Notes under the pieces: model-generated
What the model was told of the DNA's origin: nothing
Seen by the model: the letters and a program-made list of their open reading frames with translations, nothing else
The model's database searches: none
Source of the DNA: Candidatus Micrarchaeaceae archaeon
GTDB taxonomy: Archaea; Micrarchaeota; Micrarchaeia; Micrarchaeales; Micrarchaeaceae
Length of the DNA: 64,000 nt
Reading direction: 5' to 3'
Assembly: GCA_027310825.1 (NCBI GenBank)
Contig: DAIDAC010000004.1
Span: 1 to 64,000, forward strand
Shown here: positions 25,479 to 33,846 of the stretch, in pieces
Layout: each line of letters starts with the position of its first letter
How positions within the stretch are numbered: position 1 is the stretch's first letter
Position numbers and translations under genes: made by a program

Positions 25479-26222
25479 ATGTTCGAGATCAAGATAGATG
25501 ATGCACGTTATTGGAAAAGCTGCGTTGATTCGATAGTAAGCCTCGTTGATGAGGGCACTTTCAACATAGCGAAGGAGGGCATCACCCTGAAGGCTATGGA
25601 TCCTTCTGGAATAAGCATGGTCTCGTTCACCATTCCGAACAAGGCATTCTCAAAGTTCGAGATTGAGAAACCGACTTCTGTGGGCCTTAACCTGGACAAC
25701 CTTGGAAAGATACTAGCCAGCGCGCGAGACGGCGAGCAGCTTGTGATGAAGGACAGCGGAAACAAGCTTTCTATGGAGTTCGTGGGCCAGAACGGCAAAA
25801 GGAGATACAAACTTCCAATTATAGACGTGAAAAAAGATGCGGACAAGGAGCCGAAGATCGCGTTTGAGTCGAATGTAGAAGTCAAGAGCGACTTCCTGAA
25901 GGAGGTTCTGAAGGACGCGAACCTGCTAAGCACATATGTCAGCTTCAAGACGGACAAGAATGCGTTTGTGGTTGCCGCGAAGGGCGATGCCGGTGAACTT
26001 GAAGAGGAGCACCAGGGCAACACCGACGGCATAAAGAAGCTCGATGTGACAAAAGCGTCGGCAGCGACATTCAATCTGGAGTACTTGGAAAGGATAATCA
26101 GTGCATCGCCGGCTGGCGCATCTATAATGATGGGTTTGAAGACGGAAGAGCCTGTCAAGATCAACTACAAAATTGGCGACGCAGAATTGTCATACTTTTT
26201 GGCACCGTACATGGCCGAGTGA
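25479..26222 (+). CDS. pcn: PCNA sliding clamp
   Basis: This 247-residue clamp subunit has two PCNA folds, an interdomain loop and the AMDPSGISMVSF and LDNLGKIL blocks of the family. Homotrimers encircle DNA and bind polymerase, ligase and FEN1. The C-terminus is ELSYFLAPYMAE. The ATG at 25479 follows GTGAT; TATA-like boxes lie at 25428-25440 and 25450-25460. It is first in an operon with a DJ-1/PfpI-like gene (4-nt gap) and RNase P Rpp21 (11 nt further). Confidence 0.97.
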   Translation: MFEIKIDDARYWKSCVDSIVSLVDEGTFNIAKEGITLKAMDPSGISMVSFTIPNKAFSKFEIEKPTSVGLNLDNLGKILASARDGEQLVMKDSGNKLSMEFVGQNGKRRYKLPIIDVKKDADKEPKIAFESNVEVKSDFLKEVLKDANLLSTYVSFKTDKNAFVVAAKGDAGELEEEHQGNTDGIKKLDVTKASAATFNLEYLERIISASPAGASIMMGLKTEEPVKINYKIGDAELSYFLAPYMAE

Positions 26223-26226
26223 CTAA

Positions 26227-26748
26227 ATGAAATTCCTGATATTCATAGCACCGAACAACTTCCGCGATGAAACGTTGTCAATGGTAAAGATGTTCTTCGA
26301 CAGGTGGAACGTCGGCTATGAAATCACCAGCTACTCGACGAAGCCGTGCATTGGAAGCCATGGCGCATCTGTTGCTGTGAATCTCAACGCTGCCAAGGTT
26401 AATCCTTCTGATTACGACGGAATAATACTTGTCGATGGCCCTGGAATCGACAGCTACAAGCTCTTCGAATACAGGCCGCTCCTCGACATGCTGCTCCAGT
26501 TCAACAACAAAAACAAGATGATAGGCGCGATCGACAACTCCGTCAAGGTGGTTGCCCGCGCAAACATAATAAAGGACAGGAACATAGCTGCTCCAGAGGA
26601 CGAAGAGACAAAGCGGGCAGTTCAGCTTTTCCATGGAAAATTGACCGACAAGCCTATCGAAATATCGAATAACATAATTACGATAAAGAGCTCTAGCGGA
26701 CTGGAAGGTCCTCTGCAGGAGTTTCTTGGCCACGTCGGGGCAATCTGA
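26227..26748 (+). CDS. DJ-1/PfpI-like protein without the nucleophile Cys
   Basis: This 173-residue flavodoxin-like protein of the DJ-1/PfpI superfamily has KFLIFIAPNNFRDETL at the N-terminus (with the conserved Glu) and DYDGIILVDGPG near residue 62. The nucleophile elbow, usually AICHG-like, reads GAIDNS, with Asp in place of Cys. It is therefore probably not a protease or glyoxalase of the usual kind. It sits between pcn and rnp4 with tiny gaps, so it is coexpressed with replication and RNA-processing genes. Confidence 0.8.
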   Translation: MKFLIFIAPNNFRDETLSMVKMFFDRWNVGYEITSYSTKPCIGSHGASVAVNLNAAKVNPSDYDGIILVDGPGIDSYKLFEYRPLLDMLLQFNNKNKMIGAIDNSVKVVARANIIKDRNIAAPEDEETKRAVQLFHGKLTDKPIEISNNIITIKSSSGLEGPLQEFLGHVGAI

Positions 26749-26759
26749 CGACTGATTTT

Positions 26760-27065
26760 ATGCAAGAAAGCAGGAAGGAGCTTGTGAAAAAGGTAGCCGA
26801 GGAAAGGATAGGGCTGCTCTTTAAGTTGGCTGACGACAATGCAAAGGACCATCCTGACTTTTCGCACAACTATGTCGTTACTCTCAGAAAAATAAGCTCG
26901 CACTACAAAGTTCCTGTACCGAAAACCATGAAGGACAGAATTTGCACGCACTGCAATTCTGTTTTGGTCCCTGGGCTTAATGCAACTGTAAGAATAGTGA
27001 GCTCAAAAGGCTACATCGCCTACAAATGCAGCGTGTGCAGAAAGGAAAGGCACATTTTTTACTGA
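26760..27065 (+). CDS. rnp4: RNase P protein component 4 (Rpp21/Rpr2)
   Basis: This 101-residue protein has an N-terminal helical pair and a C-terminal zinc ribbon with CTHC and CSVC pairs (residues about 62-65 and 92-95). It binds the RNase P RNA specificity domain together with Rpp29 during 5' maturation of tRNAs. Last gene of the pcn operon; converges on an orphan gene with no gap. Confidence 0.93.
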   Translation: MQESRKELVKKVAEERIGLLFKLADDNAKDHPDFSHNYVVTLRKISSHYKVPVPKTMKDRICTHCNSVLVPGLNATVRIVSSKGYIAYKCSVCRKERHIFY

Positions 27066-27338
27066 CTAGATCACAACTACGTTTTCTACGTTTCCGGTTG
27101 TGTCGATCGAGAACGCGTAGTGCGCCTTAATCCCGTTCTGGTAGTCTACACTCAGCCTGCCAGTGCCTTTACCGAGTCTTTGCCTGCGAAGAAGTGTGCC
27201 TAGTTTGCCAGGCTCTCTTGCTTCGAGCGCGACGTTGAGCGGAACTTCGAACGTCTTTGGCTCATCGCTATGTCCACCCCAGCCAGTGAAGCGCAACTCC
27301 ACTTTTGCCCTTGGCGCGATTTTTTGTGCATCTGCCAT
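27066..27338 (-). CDS. Orphan small protein
   Basis: This 90-residue, probably beta-rich soluble protein (KVELRFTGWGG, RLSVDYQNG, HYAFSIDTTG) has no recognised family. The ATG at 27338 is about 28 nt after a TATA element (27360-27372). The stop directly abuts the stop of rnp4 on the other strand. Confidence 0.65.
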   Translation of the reverse strand: MADAQKIAPRAKVELRFTGWGGHSDEPKTFEVPLNVALEAREPGKLGTLLRRQRLGKGTGRLSVDYQNGIKAHYAFSIDTTGNVENVVVI

Positions 27339-27384
27339 TTGAATCAATTCGGCTTTGTTGATTATACTATAAAGAGCTTTCGGA

Positions 27385-27786
27385 TTACTTCGTGAGTTTC
27401 CTTAACAGCAGATTCTTCTCCTTTTCTGTTATTTGTTTATGTCTTTTGCCGTTCAAATTGACTGTTTTTTTGTAAGCAGGGATTATGTGGATGTGGAGGT
27501 GCATGACAGATTGATCTGCGGCTTTTCCATCGTCAACAAGCAGTTTGAACCCTTTTGCGCCGAGCCGTTTTTCTATCTTTTTCGATATCTTTTTGGCGAC
27601 TATAGCCATGTGGGCCAGCGTTTTGTCGTCTGTTGTCAGGATATCTTTGTGGTGCTTGTTAGGTATAATGAGTGTGTGTCCCCTTGAGTTTGGGTATCTG
27701 TCTAGAACTGCAGTGCACAACTTGTCCTTATATAGCACTCCGTGCTTCTCAAGAAGCTCTCTATCGCAGAACCTGCAATAAGCCAT
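27385..27786 (-). CDS. HIT-family nucleotide hydrolase
   Basis: This 133-residue HIT (histidine triad) protein has the active site MHLHIHIIPAY (His-x-His-x-His, residues about 95-101) and an N-terminal CRFCDRELLEKHG containing a CxxC pair. The length is typical of Hint-type nucleoside-phosphoramidate or dinucleotide hydrolases. The promoter lies in the repeat-bearing region upstream (27797-27806, TTTAAC). Confidence 0.93.
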   Translation of the reverse strand: MAYCRFCDRELLEKHGVLYKDKLCTAVLDRYPNSRGHTLIIPNKHHKDILTTDDKTLAHMAIVAKKISKKIEKRLGAKGFKLLVDDGKAADQSVMHLHIHIIPAYKKTVNLNGKRHKQITEKEKNLLLRKLTK

Positions 27787-27801
27787 ATTGTCACGGAGTT
27801 A

Positions 27802-27840
27802 AATGGGCCCGATGCCCTGCCTGTTAGGAGTTTAAATCTC
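27802..27840. repeat. Left copy of a 39-nt direct repeat with tRNA T-arm character
   Basis: It begins AATGGGCC and ends TGTTAGGAGTTTAAATCTC. The copy at 28809-28847 has the same two conserved ends at exactly the same spacing (18 of 19 at the 3' end, 8 of 8 at the 5' end). GAGTTTAAATCTC resembles a tRNA T arm. The two copies bracket the AT-rich EamA gene. Confidence 0.6.
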
Positions 27841-27860
27841 AAGATATATTTATATATATT

Positions 27861-28721
27861 TTACAAAGAGAGCAAAATCAAGCTAACTAAAATTAGCAAG
27901 ATACCTACCTTATGATTAATTTCTAGTTTCTCTTTCAGTCTAGTAAGTGCGAGGACTACAGTTAGAGTTGGTGCTGCACCAAGCAGAACAAGTACTATTA
28001 ACGTATAATTTAAGGTTATTCCGATACTATAAGCTAGAAAACCTATTGTGGCCAATACACCAGTTAGAGCAGTAATAGGAAGTGCTGGTTTTAAGTTTGT
28101 AAACTTTACACGAAGAGAAATTGCGTATATAACACAATAGGTAAAATAGAACACATACACAAGAAATATAGGTATAAACCATCCGAGATTATTAACAAGA
28201 ATTATAATAAGAAAACTTCCAATGCCCCAAAATATCATAGCACCAAAAGCATACCAAACACCTTTTACCGCAATTTTAAAATTAAGCTTTTTCAGTTCTT
28301 TTAATTCAAAAGAAGCCAAGACAGTTCCGATTATTATGAGGATTATGCCCACCGTTTCAAAATTTGTTAGAGTGTAGCTAAGGAACAATAATGCTAGAAC
28401 CAAAGTGACAACTACGGCAGAGTTTGCTATTGGAGAGACTATAGAAACCTTACCAACACTGAATCCTTTGTAAAAACAGATATAGCCTAGTAGAAGCAGC
28501 AAACTTGTTACGGCTAAAAGTGCCCATGTAGCAGGCATTATCACAGGCAGTTTAAAGAAAATCAATAATATGACTAACATGATAGCTAAGGAGAATATTC
28601 TGCTTACAATAACTGATTGAAATGCTCCTATTTTTCTTGAAGAGAGAGCACCAAAATAATCAGATAAACCAAATCCTACGAAACAGATAACTCCGAGTAA
28701 TACGCCAATTAAAAGAGACAT
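27861..28721 (-). CDS. EamA/DMT-family transporter, AT-rich
   Basis: This integral membrane protein of about 286 residues has ten predicted helices arranged as two EamA repeats. The first begins FGLSDYFGALSSRKIGAF, the second around FGAMIFWGIGSF. Such proteins export or import small metabolites of many kinds; the substrate is unknown. Base use is clearly more AT-rich than its neighbours (many AAT, TTA and ATA codons), and the gene is bracketed by T-arm-like direct repeats next to tRNA-Ile, so recent transfer is likely. The ATG at 28721 is about 28 nt after a TATA box (28745-28755). Confidence 0.85.
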   Translation of the reverse strand: MSLLIGVLLGVICFVGFGLSDYFGALSSRKIGAFQSVIVSRIFSLAIMLVILLIFFKLPVIMPATWALLAVTSLLLLLGYICFYKGFSVGKVSIVSPIANSAVVVTLVLALLFLSYTLTNFETVGIILIIIGTVLASFELKELKKLNFKIAVKGVWYAFGAMIFWGIGSFLIIILVNNLGWFIPIFLVYVFYFTYCVIYAISLRVKFTNLKPALPITALTGVLATIGFLAYSIGITLNYTLIVLVLLGAAPTLTVVLALTRLKEKLEINHKVGILLILVSLILLSL

Positions 28722-28808
28722 GAAAATACTTATCAGCCAAGAATATAAATACGGCAGGTTTGCCCTGGCAGGATTAAACTGCGTAAAAGAGATCTGAACT
28801 CCTAGTTC

Positions 28809-28847
28809 AATGGGCCTTTTGTCCACATTGTTAGGAGTTCAAATCTC
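28809..28847. repeat. Right copy of the 39-nt direct repeat
   Basis: It begins AATGGGCC and ends TGTTAGGAGTTCAAATCTC, and continues as CTGACTGGGCCC into the tRNA-Ile 3' end. AGGAG-TTCAAAT-CTCCT forms a perfect T-arm hairpin. An inverted, degenerate relative (GAGATCTGAACTCCTAG) lies just upstream at about 28788-28804. Confidence 0.6.
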
Positions 28848-28852
28848 CTGAC

Positions 28853-28927
28853 TGGGCCCGCGGAGATTTGAACTCCGGACATCTGGCTTATAAGACCAGC
28901 GCTCTGACCAGGCTGAGCTACGAGCCC
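28853..28927 (-). tRNA. tRNA-Ile(UAU)
   Basis: The reverse strand gives acceptor GGGCTCG/CGGGCCC plus A73, D stem GCTC/GAGC, anticodon stem CTGGT/GCCAG around loop CTTATAA, and T arm CGGAG-TTCAAAT-CTCCG. The anticodon is UAU, reading AUA. Most archaea instead read AUA with a CAU anticodon carrying agmatidine. No intron, no encoded CCA. Confidence 0.93.
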
Positions 28928-28980
28928 GTGCATTATGCTTTAATGATAAAATATTAGATGGTTTCCCTGAGATGTTTGCT

Positions 28981-31900
28981 TCAAGGCATAGTGTAGTTGT
29001 TGTTTATCCATGATGGCTTCTGCGGCACCGGAGGCAGTTGTCCCGTGAAGTTGTTGACTGCGTATATTCTGACAGGCCATGTTCCATTTATGAAGTTGAT
29101 TCCTGTGGTGTTTGCCCCTTCCGGATATACTTGGTGGAAACCAGGAAGGTTGCCAAGCACGAAGCCCTTGTAGTAGTTTGAGCTGTAGAAAAGGGTCGGT
29201 GCATCTGTGATGACGCCGTTTGCTGCATTTGGCGTGTATATCATCATATACTGCACTAGCGGCACATTCTGGTAATTGACTACGCCTAGATAGTTGTTTG
29301 ACTGGATGTATGCGTTGATCTGCTTTCCAGACTGGTTGTAAACCTTGAGTATTCCGGTTTGTGATGGCGCCAGATTCACACAGACGGTTTGGTTCGATAG
29401 GCCGCTATTGCCCAAGATAAGGCCTATTGCATACGTTGCGTTGTTGTTTGATATGGAACAGTAGTAGTTTATGTTGGACCCTGTGCTGTTGGTCTGCACA
29501 AGCGCTGCTAGCGGTATGAATACGAACTGTGGGTTGTGATCAAGCTCGCACTGCGATGTGCCAAGCGCGTACGGGGCCGGAGGACTCTGCGACTGCCCTT
29601 GCGATACTGCGAATTTGTATGACGTCTCGTTAGCGTAGATGCAGCCAAGGAAGTCGAGGGCCTGCCACTTTGAAATTAGATCCTGGTCGAAAAGCACATA
29701 TTTGCTCTGGTTGGTGTTCATGAAGTTTGCGAGCGATGATGGCCCATATTTTTCGCCGAGGACGTAGTGTGCCGCGGTCGCGTAGTCCTCTGTTGCATTG
29801 GCGTTGTCGCCTCTCAGGAACGCATTGCTGTTGCCGAACCAGTTGATCCAGTCGCCGTAGTCCCACCACGATAGAACTCTTGGCGCCATAGGGCCGACAT
29901 TCTGTCTTATCCAGGACATCGAATTGAGCCAGTACTGCGGGATTGTGTTGCAGAATATTGTGTAGCCGACACCATTGCCCTGGTTTGATAGCTGTGCGCA
30001 TCCCTGGGCGTTTGATGTGGCGCCGCTCATTGTAAGCGCACCGCCGAACGAAGCTAGATATGTAACGCTTTCTCCCCAGAAGACGTTGCCGTTCTTCAGC
30101 GTGGCCGCAGCTGTGACAACGACGAGAAGCGCTAGGCCGACCCATATATATGTGGTCATTGCTGCAAACCTCTTTGTGAAGCCCATGTAAGCGAGATAGA
30201 GTATTGCAAAAACAGAGGACAGGAAGAACAGCCCGATTGCAAATATTATAGACGATAACACAGTGTTGTGGTGGTGCTTCCTTCCGTCGTTGTGGGTTAT
30301 TGCTGCGCCTTGCTGCTCTGCGCTGATTTCTTTGCTGACATCTGCGAACTTTACCCCGACTTCGAGCTCCTTGCCCTTCTTCAGTTCGAAGCCATGCTCT
30401 GCGAGGTAAATCAACTCTCCCATCACTATGACGAACAGTAGAATGTACGCAGCTCCGAAGTGTGGAAGGTACTTTACTTCAGAATATCCTGCAACCATAA
30501 GAGGAAGCGCAATCGCAAGATAAAGTATTCCTGTCTGGCTTCTTCTGAATATTATGCTGATGAATATTAGCAGCAGTGCTAACGCTGATACGATCCAGAC
30601 CAAGAGCGGGATTCCGAAGAAGCTTGTGCCTATTACGCCAAAGCCTGCTCCGCCGAAATTGAACGTAAGCCCTGTCGGTATGTATTCCTGGACTGTCATG
30701 AAGAGCGCGCTCGATGGGGTTGTGAACTTTGCCGATAAGTTTAGATACCCCATAATCGGCTTTCCGAGCGGAGTCAGGAATATGGCCAGCAGCGCAAGAA
30801 CCGCGAGCGCCAACACCCCGATTAACCGGTTTGTTGCGTTCAGCTCTTTGAATATTATCTTGCGCTTCGCGAGTTCTTTTGGACCATAGTCCATCAGTGC
30901 GATAAGAATGAGAACCAGCAGCGGCCCGCCTATGATGATAGGAATTCCGAGTACGCTTGGTATTCTATTCTGCAATGTTGAGCTGTATGGAAGGAACAAA
31001 GCGAGGAAAACGGCTATGACGCCGAGAACTATCAGGTTCATCTTGTAGAAATCTTTGTTTATGTCGCCCTGGAGGACGCTGATTACTCCCTGTATCAGCA
31101 GGTATGCAGCGAACACCCCCATTGTTACTGTGTAATAGTGGGCGCCGAGGAAGTTTGATACGAATGCAATGCCGGCAAAGAGCGCAAGCCTTATGCTCTT
31201 CGGGTTCTTTACTGCCAGCATGTAAGCTGCTATGAAGAAGAACAGCGCGAAAATTCCCCACGGTTCGACAAGCTGTTCCCCTGCTATGAAAGTTGTCAGA
31301 AGAACAGGCATTGCAGCGGCGAACCCGGCCGCGATCAGGCCAAGATACTCGTCGTATTCGTGGTATATTATCATGAAAAGTACAAAGCAGAGGAGCGCTG
31401 CCGCGATTGGCGGATATATGCTGCCTACATCGCTCATCAATGTTGTGTTGAGCTGGCTGTAGTTAGGCCCGAATGAGTTCGATAGATCATACCAGAACGA
31501 TTCGACGTATGGGACAAGCGGTTCTATTCTGTGGTTTGTTCCGGCCGGTATTGCAGGCCATGCAGACGGATCAAGCAGAAGCTGTTGGCCGTATGTGAGT
31601 ATGTAGTTCGTGTCTACCATGTCGAAGTACGGGTCGAATTCGAAGAAGGTTGGTGCTGTTCCTATACTGAGCATTCTTGTTGCGAACGTCGATAGCATTA
31701 TCACGAGCAACACAATCCAGACCCAGCTCTGCACATTTCTGGTTCCTGTTTGCTGGAAAAGTTCCTGCCTGAAGTTCTTGAAGACACCTTGTCTCCAGCA
31801 CAAGATCGCTCCTATTACCGTCAGTATTAGCACGTTGACAAAGAACAGTGTGAGCGAGAATGTGAAGAAGTGTATCGAATTCATCAGATACGACTCAAGC

Positions 31901-32064
31901 CATGTTAGCGTAGCCGGACCTATGAACCCGAATGTGAAGCCGAGCACTGCAATCTCGAAAATGTGTAGTCCCGTCTTCCTCAGAAGCGCAATCGCTAGAA
32001 GGATTCCAGGGATGAACATGGCCAGGAAGGCTATGAGCGCTACTATGATTGTCGTTACAAGCAT
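28981..32064 (-). CDS. aglB: Oligosaccharyltransferase STT3/AglB
   Basis: This 1027-residue GT66 enzyme transfers the lipid-linked glycan to Asn in N-x-S/T sequons on the outer face of the membrane. The N-terminal half has about 13 transmembrane helices with the acidic motif EFDPYFDMVDT (near residue 145) in the first external loop. The soluble C-terminal part carries the hallmark WWDYGDW (near 715). It is monocistronic, between tRNA-Ile and the S3 end of the ribosomal operon. Likely clients include the secreted and pilin proteins encoded here. Confidence 0.97.
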   Translation of the reverse strand: MLVTTIIVALIAFLAMFIPGILLAIALLRKTGLHIFEIAVLGFTFGFIGPATLTWLESYLMNSIHFFTFSLTLFFVNVLILTVIGAILCWRQGVFKNFRQELFQQTGTRNVQSWVWIVLLVIMLSTFATRMLSIGTAPTFFEFDPYFDMVDTNYILTYGQQLLLDPSAWPAIPAGTNHRIEPLVPYVESFWYDLSNSFGPNYSQLNTTLMSDVGSIYPPIAAALLCFVLFMIIYHEYDEYLGLIAAGFAAAMPVLLTTFIAGEQLVEPWGIFALFFFIAAYMLAVKNPKSIRLALFAGIAFVSNFLGAHYYTVTMGVFAAYLLIQGVISVLQGDINKDFYKMNLIVLGVIAVFLALFLPYSSTLQNRIPSVLGIPIIIGGPLLVLILIALMDYGPKELAKRKIIFKELNATNRLIGVLALAVLALLAIFLTPLGKPIMGYLNLSAKFTTPSSALFMTVQEYIPTGLTFNFGGAGFGVIGTSFFGIPLLVWIVSALALLLIFISIIFRRSQTGILYLAIALPLMVAGYSEVKYLPHFGAAYILLFVIVMGELIYLAEHGFELKKGKELEVGVKFADVSKEISAEQQGAAITHNDGRKHHHNTVLSSIIFAIGLFFLSSVFAILYLAYMGFTKRFAAMTTYIWVGLALLVVVTAAATLKNGNVFWGESVTYLASFGGALTMSGATSNAQGCAQLSNQGNGVGYTIFCNTIPQYWLNSMSWIRQNVGPMAPRVLSWWDYGDWINWFGNSNAFLRGDNANATEDYATAAHYVLGEKYGPSSLANFMNTNQSKYVLFDQDLISKWQALDFLGCIYANETSYKFAVSQGQSQSPPAPYALGTSQCELDHNPQFVFIPLAALVQTNSTGSNINYYCSISNNNATYAIGLILGNSGLSNQTVCVNLAPSQTGILKVYNQSGKQINAYIQSNNYLGVVNYQNVPLVQYMMIYTPNAANGVITDAPTLFYSSNYYKGFVLGNLPGFHQVYPEGANTTGINFINGTWPVRIYAVNNFTGQLPPVPQKPSWINNNYTMP

Positions 32065-32080
32065 TTACTCCCGCAGTAAT

Positions 32081-32099
32081 TATCGCCGATGGGGCGATA
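32081..32099. repeat. Inverted repeat between rps3 and aglB
   Basis: TATCGCC (32081-32087) and GGCGATA (32093-32099) flank GATGG. It lies 27 nt beyond the rps3 stop and 17 nt before the aglB ATG on the same strand. It could act as a transcript end for the ribosomal operon or lie at the aglB transcription start. Confidence 0.4.
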
Positions 32100-32125
32100 T
32101 ACATAATTAAACAACCTTTATTAAG

Positions 32126-32749
32126 CTAGGCGTTCAGTATTGCCTTCGGAATCTCTATCTTGCCTATTTCCCTGTCCGGGAACTTTGTTCCAGGAGGCAC
32201 TATTCGCACTTTTACTCCGATGGCTCCGTACTTTGGATATGAAGTTGCTTCTGCTTCTCGAACTAGTTCTGTGACGTTGCCGGCTTTTGGAATGTAACCT
32301 ATGCTCTTCCTTATGCTCTTTGCGCGCGCGCCCTTTGCGGCTAGCTTTCCGCTCGCGATTATTTCTGCGCCTAGCGCGCCATTCTCAATTATTATTCTGA
32401 GCGCCATCTGAAGGACTCTTCTTGCGTTCATTCCCCTTTCGAACTTCTCTGCTATGTCGCGGGCGACAAGCATTGGCTCAAGCATTTTGTTCTCGACTTC
32501 CATGACATTTATCTGCGGATTTTCTACGCCGAACTTCGCCTTTATTTCTTCCGTGAGCTTGTTGATTGTTCTGCCTCCTGGACCGATTACACGGCCTGGA
32601 AGAAGAACGAAAACTGTGATTCTTGTCAGCACCGGTGTCTTCTGGATCTCGACTCGCGAGAATCCTGCCCTCATTAATTCTTTTTCGAGATAACGGGATA
32701 TCTTAAGCTTGATCGTCGCGTTTTCTATGAATTTTCTTTCTATGGTCAT
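32126..32749 (-). CDS. rps3: Small-subunit ribosomal protein S3
   Basis: This 207-residue protein contains a KH domain (LPGRVIGPGGRTINKL, GxxG loop near residue 57) and the C-terminal S3 domain (GMNARRVLQMALR; YPKYGAIGVKVRI). It binds the 3' part of 16S rRNA at the mRNA entry tunnel. Its ATG overlaps the rpl22 stop (ATGA). Unlike most archaeal S10/spc clusters, no L29 or S17 gene follows; aglB comes next. Confidence 0.98.
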   Translation of the reverse strand: MTIERKFIENATIKLKISRYLEKELMRAGFSRVEIQKTPVLTRITVFVLLPGRVIGPGGRTINKLTEEIKAKFGVENPQINVMEVENKMLEPMLVARDIAEKFERGMNARRVLQMALRIIIENGALGAEIIASGKLAAKGARAKSIRKSIGYIPKAGNVTELVREAEATSYPKYGAIGVKVRIVPPGTKFPDREIGKIEIPKAILNA

Positions 32750-33444
32750 TGCTTCACCGGTTGTGTTATCTCTTTCTTTTCAGCAGGGACTGGCTTTGGT
32801 GCCTCCTTTGTCGCTGCTGGTTCTGCAGTCTTTGGCGTTTTTGTTATGATTGCTTTCTTCTCTTGTTTCTTTTCCTGTTTTGGCGCCGCCTCTTTCTTTT
32901 GCTTTGGCAGGCCTTTTATAGTGTACTTTATGTTGGCCGTCATCGACGGATGCATCTTTCTGTCGTCAAGCATTGCAATCCCGATTTCTACTCTTGCGAA
33001 CTCCAGGTCGGACTTTCTTGCGGGCCCCATTCCCATGACGTGCATTATGAAGAGTGCCCCCTTTGACGGGTACCTTCCGGCTATCATTGTCTTGTTAGCA
33101 GCTGCGTGAACAACGTACATTGCATCAGGGTTGAGCCCTTTGTTCTTCGCGTTTGCGACTGCGTTGACCAGCACCTTTCTAACTATGCCTGCGCATTTGC
33201 CTGGCCACCTTCCCTGCTTTCCTCCAAGTTCGTGGCGGGCACCCATTCCTCTCTTGTGCTTTCTGTAAACGATTGGCTTCTCGAAGTTCTCCACCTTTTC
33301 AAGCGTATCGAGTGCTATTCCTATCGGCTTGTATCTTATCTCTGCGCAAACTGCCCCCAAGTCCTTGAAGCTTGCGTTGATATCCTTCTGGCTAGCGAAA
33401 ACTACACCTTCAGGATTCTGGTTGAATGAATATTTTACAGTCAT
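32746..33444 (-). CDS. rpl22: Large-subunit ribosomal protein L22 with long tail
   Basis: This 232-residue protein has a core of about 155 residues that is L22 (KPIVYRKHKRGMGAR; ARVEIGIAM) and lines the exit tunnel. The final 75 residues are low-complexity Lys/Ala/Pro/Glu, an unusually long tail. The ATG at 33444 shares a base with the rps19 stop (TAATG) and follows GGTGA. Confidence 0.96.
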   Translation of the reverse strand: MTVKYSFNQNPEGVVFASQKDINASFKDLGAVCAEIRYKPIGIALDTLEKVENFEKPIVYRKHKRGMGARHELGGKQGRWPGKCAGIVRKVLVNAVANAKNKGLNPDAMYVVHAAANKTMIAGRYPSKGALFIMHVMGMGPARKSDLEFARVEIGIAMLDDRKMHPSMTANIKYTIKGLPKQKKEAAPKQEKKQEKKAIITKTPKTAEPAATKEAPKPVPAEKKEITQPVKQ

Positions 33445-33836
33445 TACTTCACCGCTAGGAACTTGCTTCCCTTTGTTGCTCTTATTCCAGGAGCGCTGTG
33501 CTGCACCCTCTTTGTCGAGTATGCGAATTCGCCCAATCTGTGACCGAGCATGTTCGCCGCTATGTCGACGCGTGCGAACTCCTTTCCAGTATAAACTTCG
33601 AATGTGAGGCCTACCCATGATGGAATGATTACAGCTTCGCGGGTGTGCGTCTTTATCGGCTTTGTTGCGCCCTTTTTCTTCATCGCTTCTACCTTCGCGA
33701 CCAGCTTCCTGTAGTCGACAGCATTCCTCTTTAGCGCCCTCCTTGTCCTTGCAGTGACTAGCTTTACATAGTCGTCGAACTTTATTGCCGCTGCTTCTGC
33801 GGGCATCTTTCCTCTAAAAGCTACACGTTCTACCAT
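33444..33836 (-). CDS. rps19: Small-subunit ribosomal protein S19
   Basis: This 130-residue archaeal-type S19 has the conserved IPSWVGLTFEVYTGKEF, MLGHRLGEF and GIRATKGSKFL segments. It contacts S13 and the head of the small subunit. It follows the MazG-domain gene by 10 nt and overlaps rpl22 by one base. Confidence 0.97.
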   Translation of the reverse strand: MVERVAFRGKMPAEAAAIKFDDYVKLVTARTRRALKRNAVDYRKLVAKVEAMKKKGATKPIKTHTREAVIIPSWVGLTFEVYTGKEFARVDIAANMLGHRLGEFAYSTKRVQHSAPGIRATKGSKFLAVK

Positions 33837-33846
33837 TCAATCAACA

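Noticed and set aside
28757-28852. A second, split tRNA gene beside tRNA-Ile
   Set aside because: Only T-arm-like pieces are present; there is no anticodon arm or matching acceptor half, so the pieces are treated as repeats.
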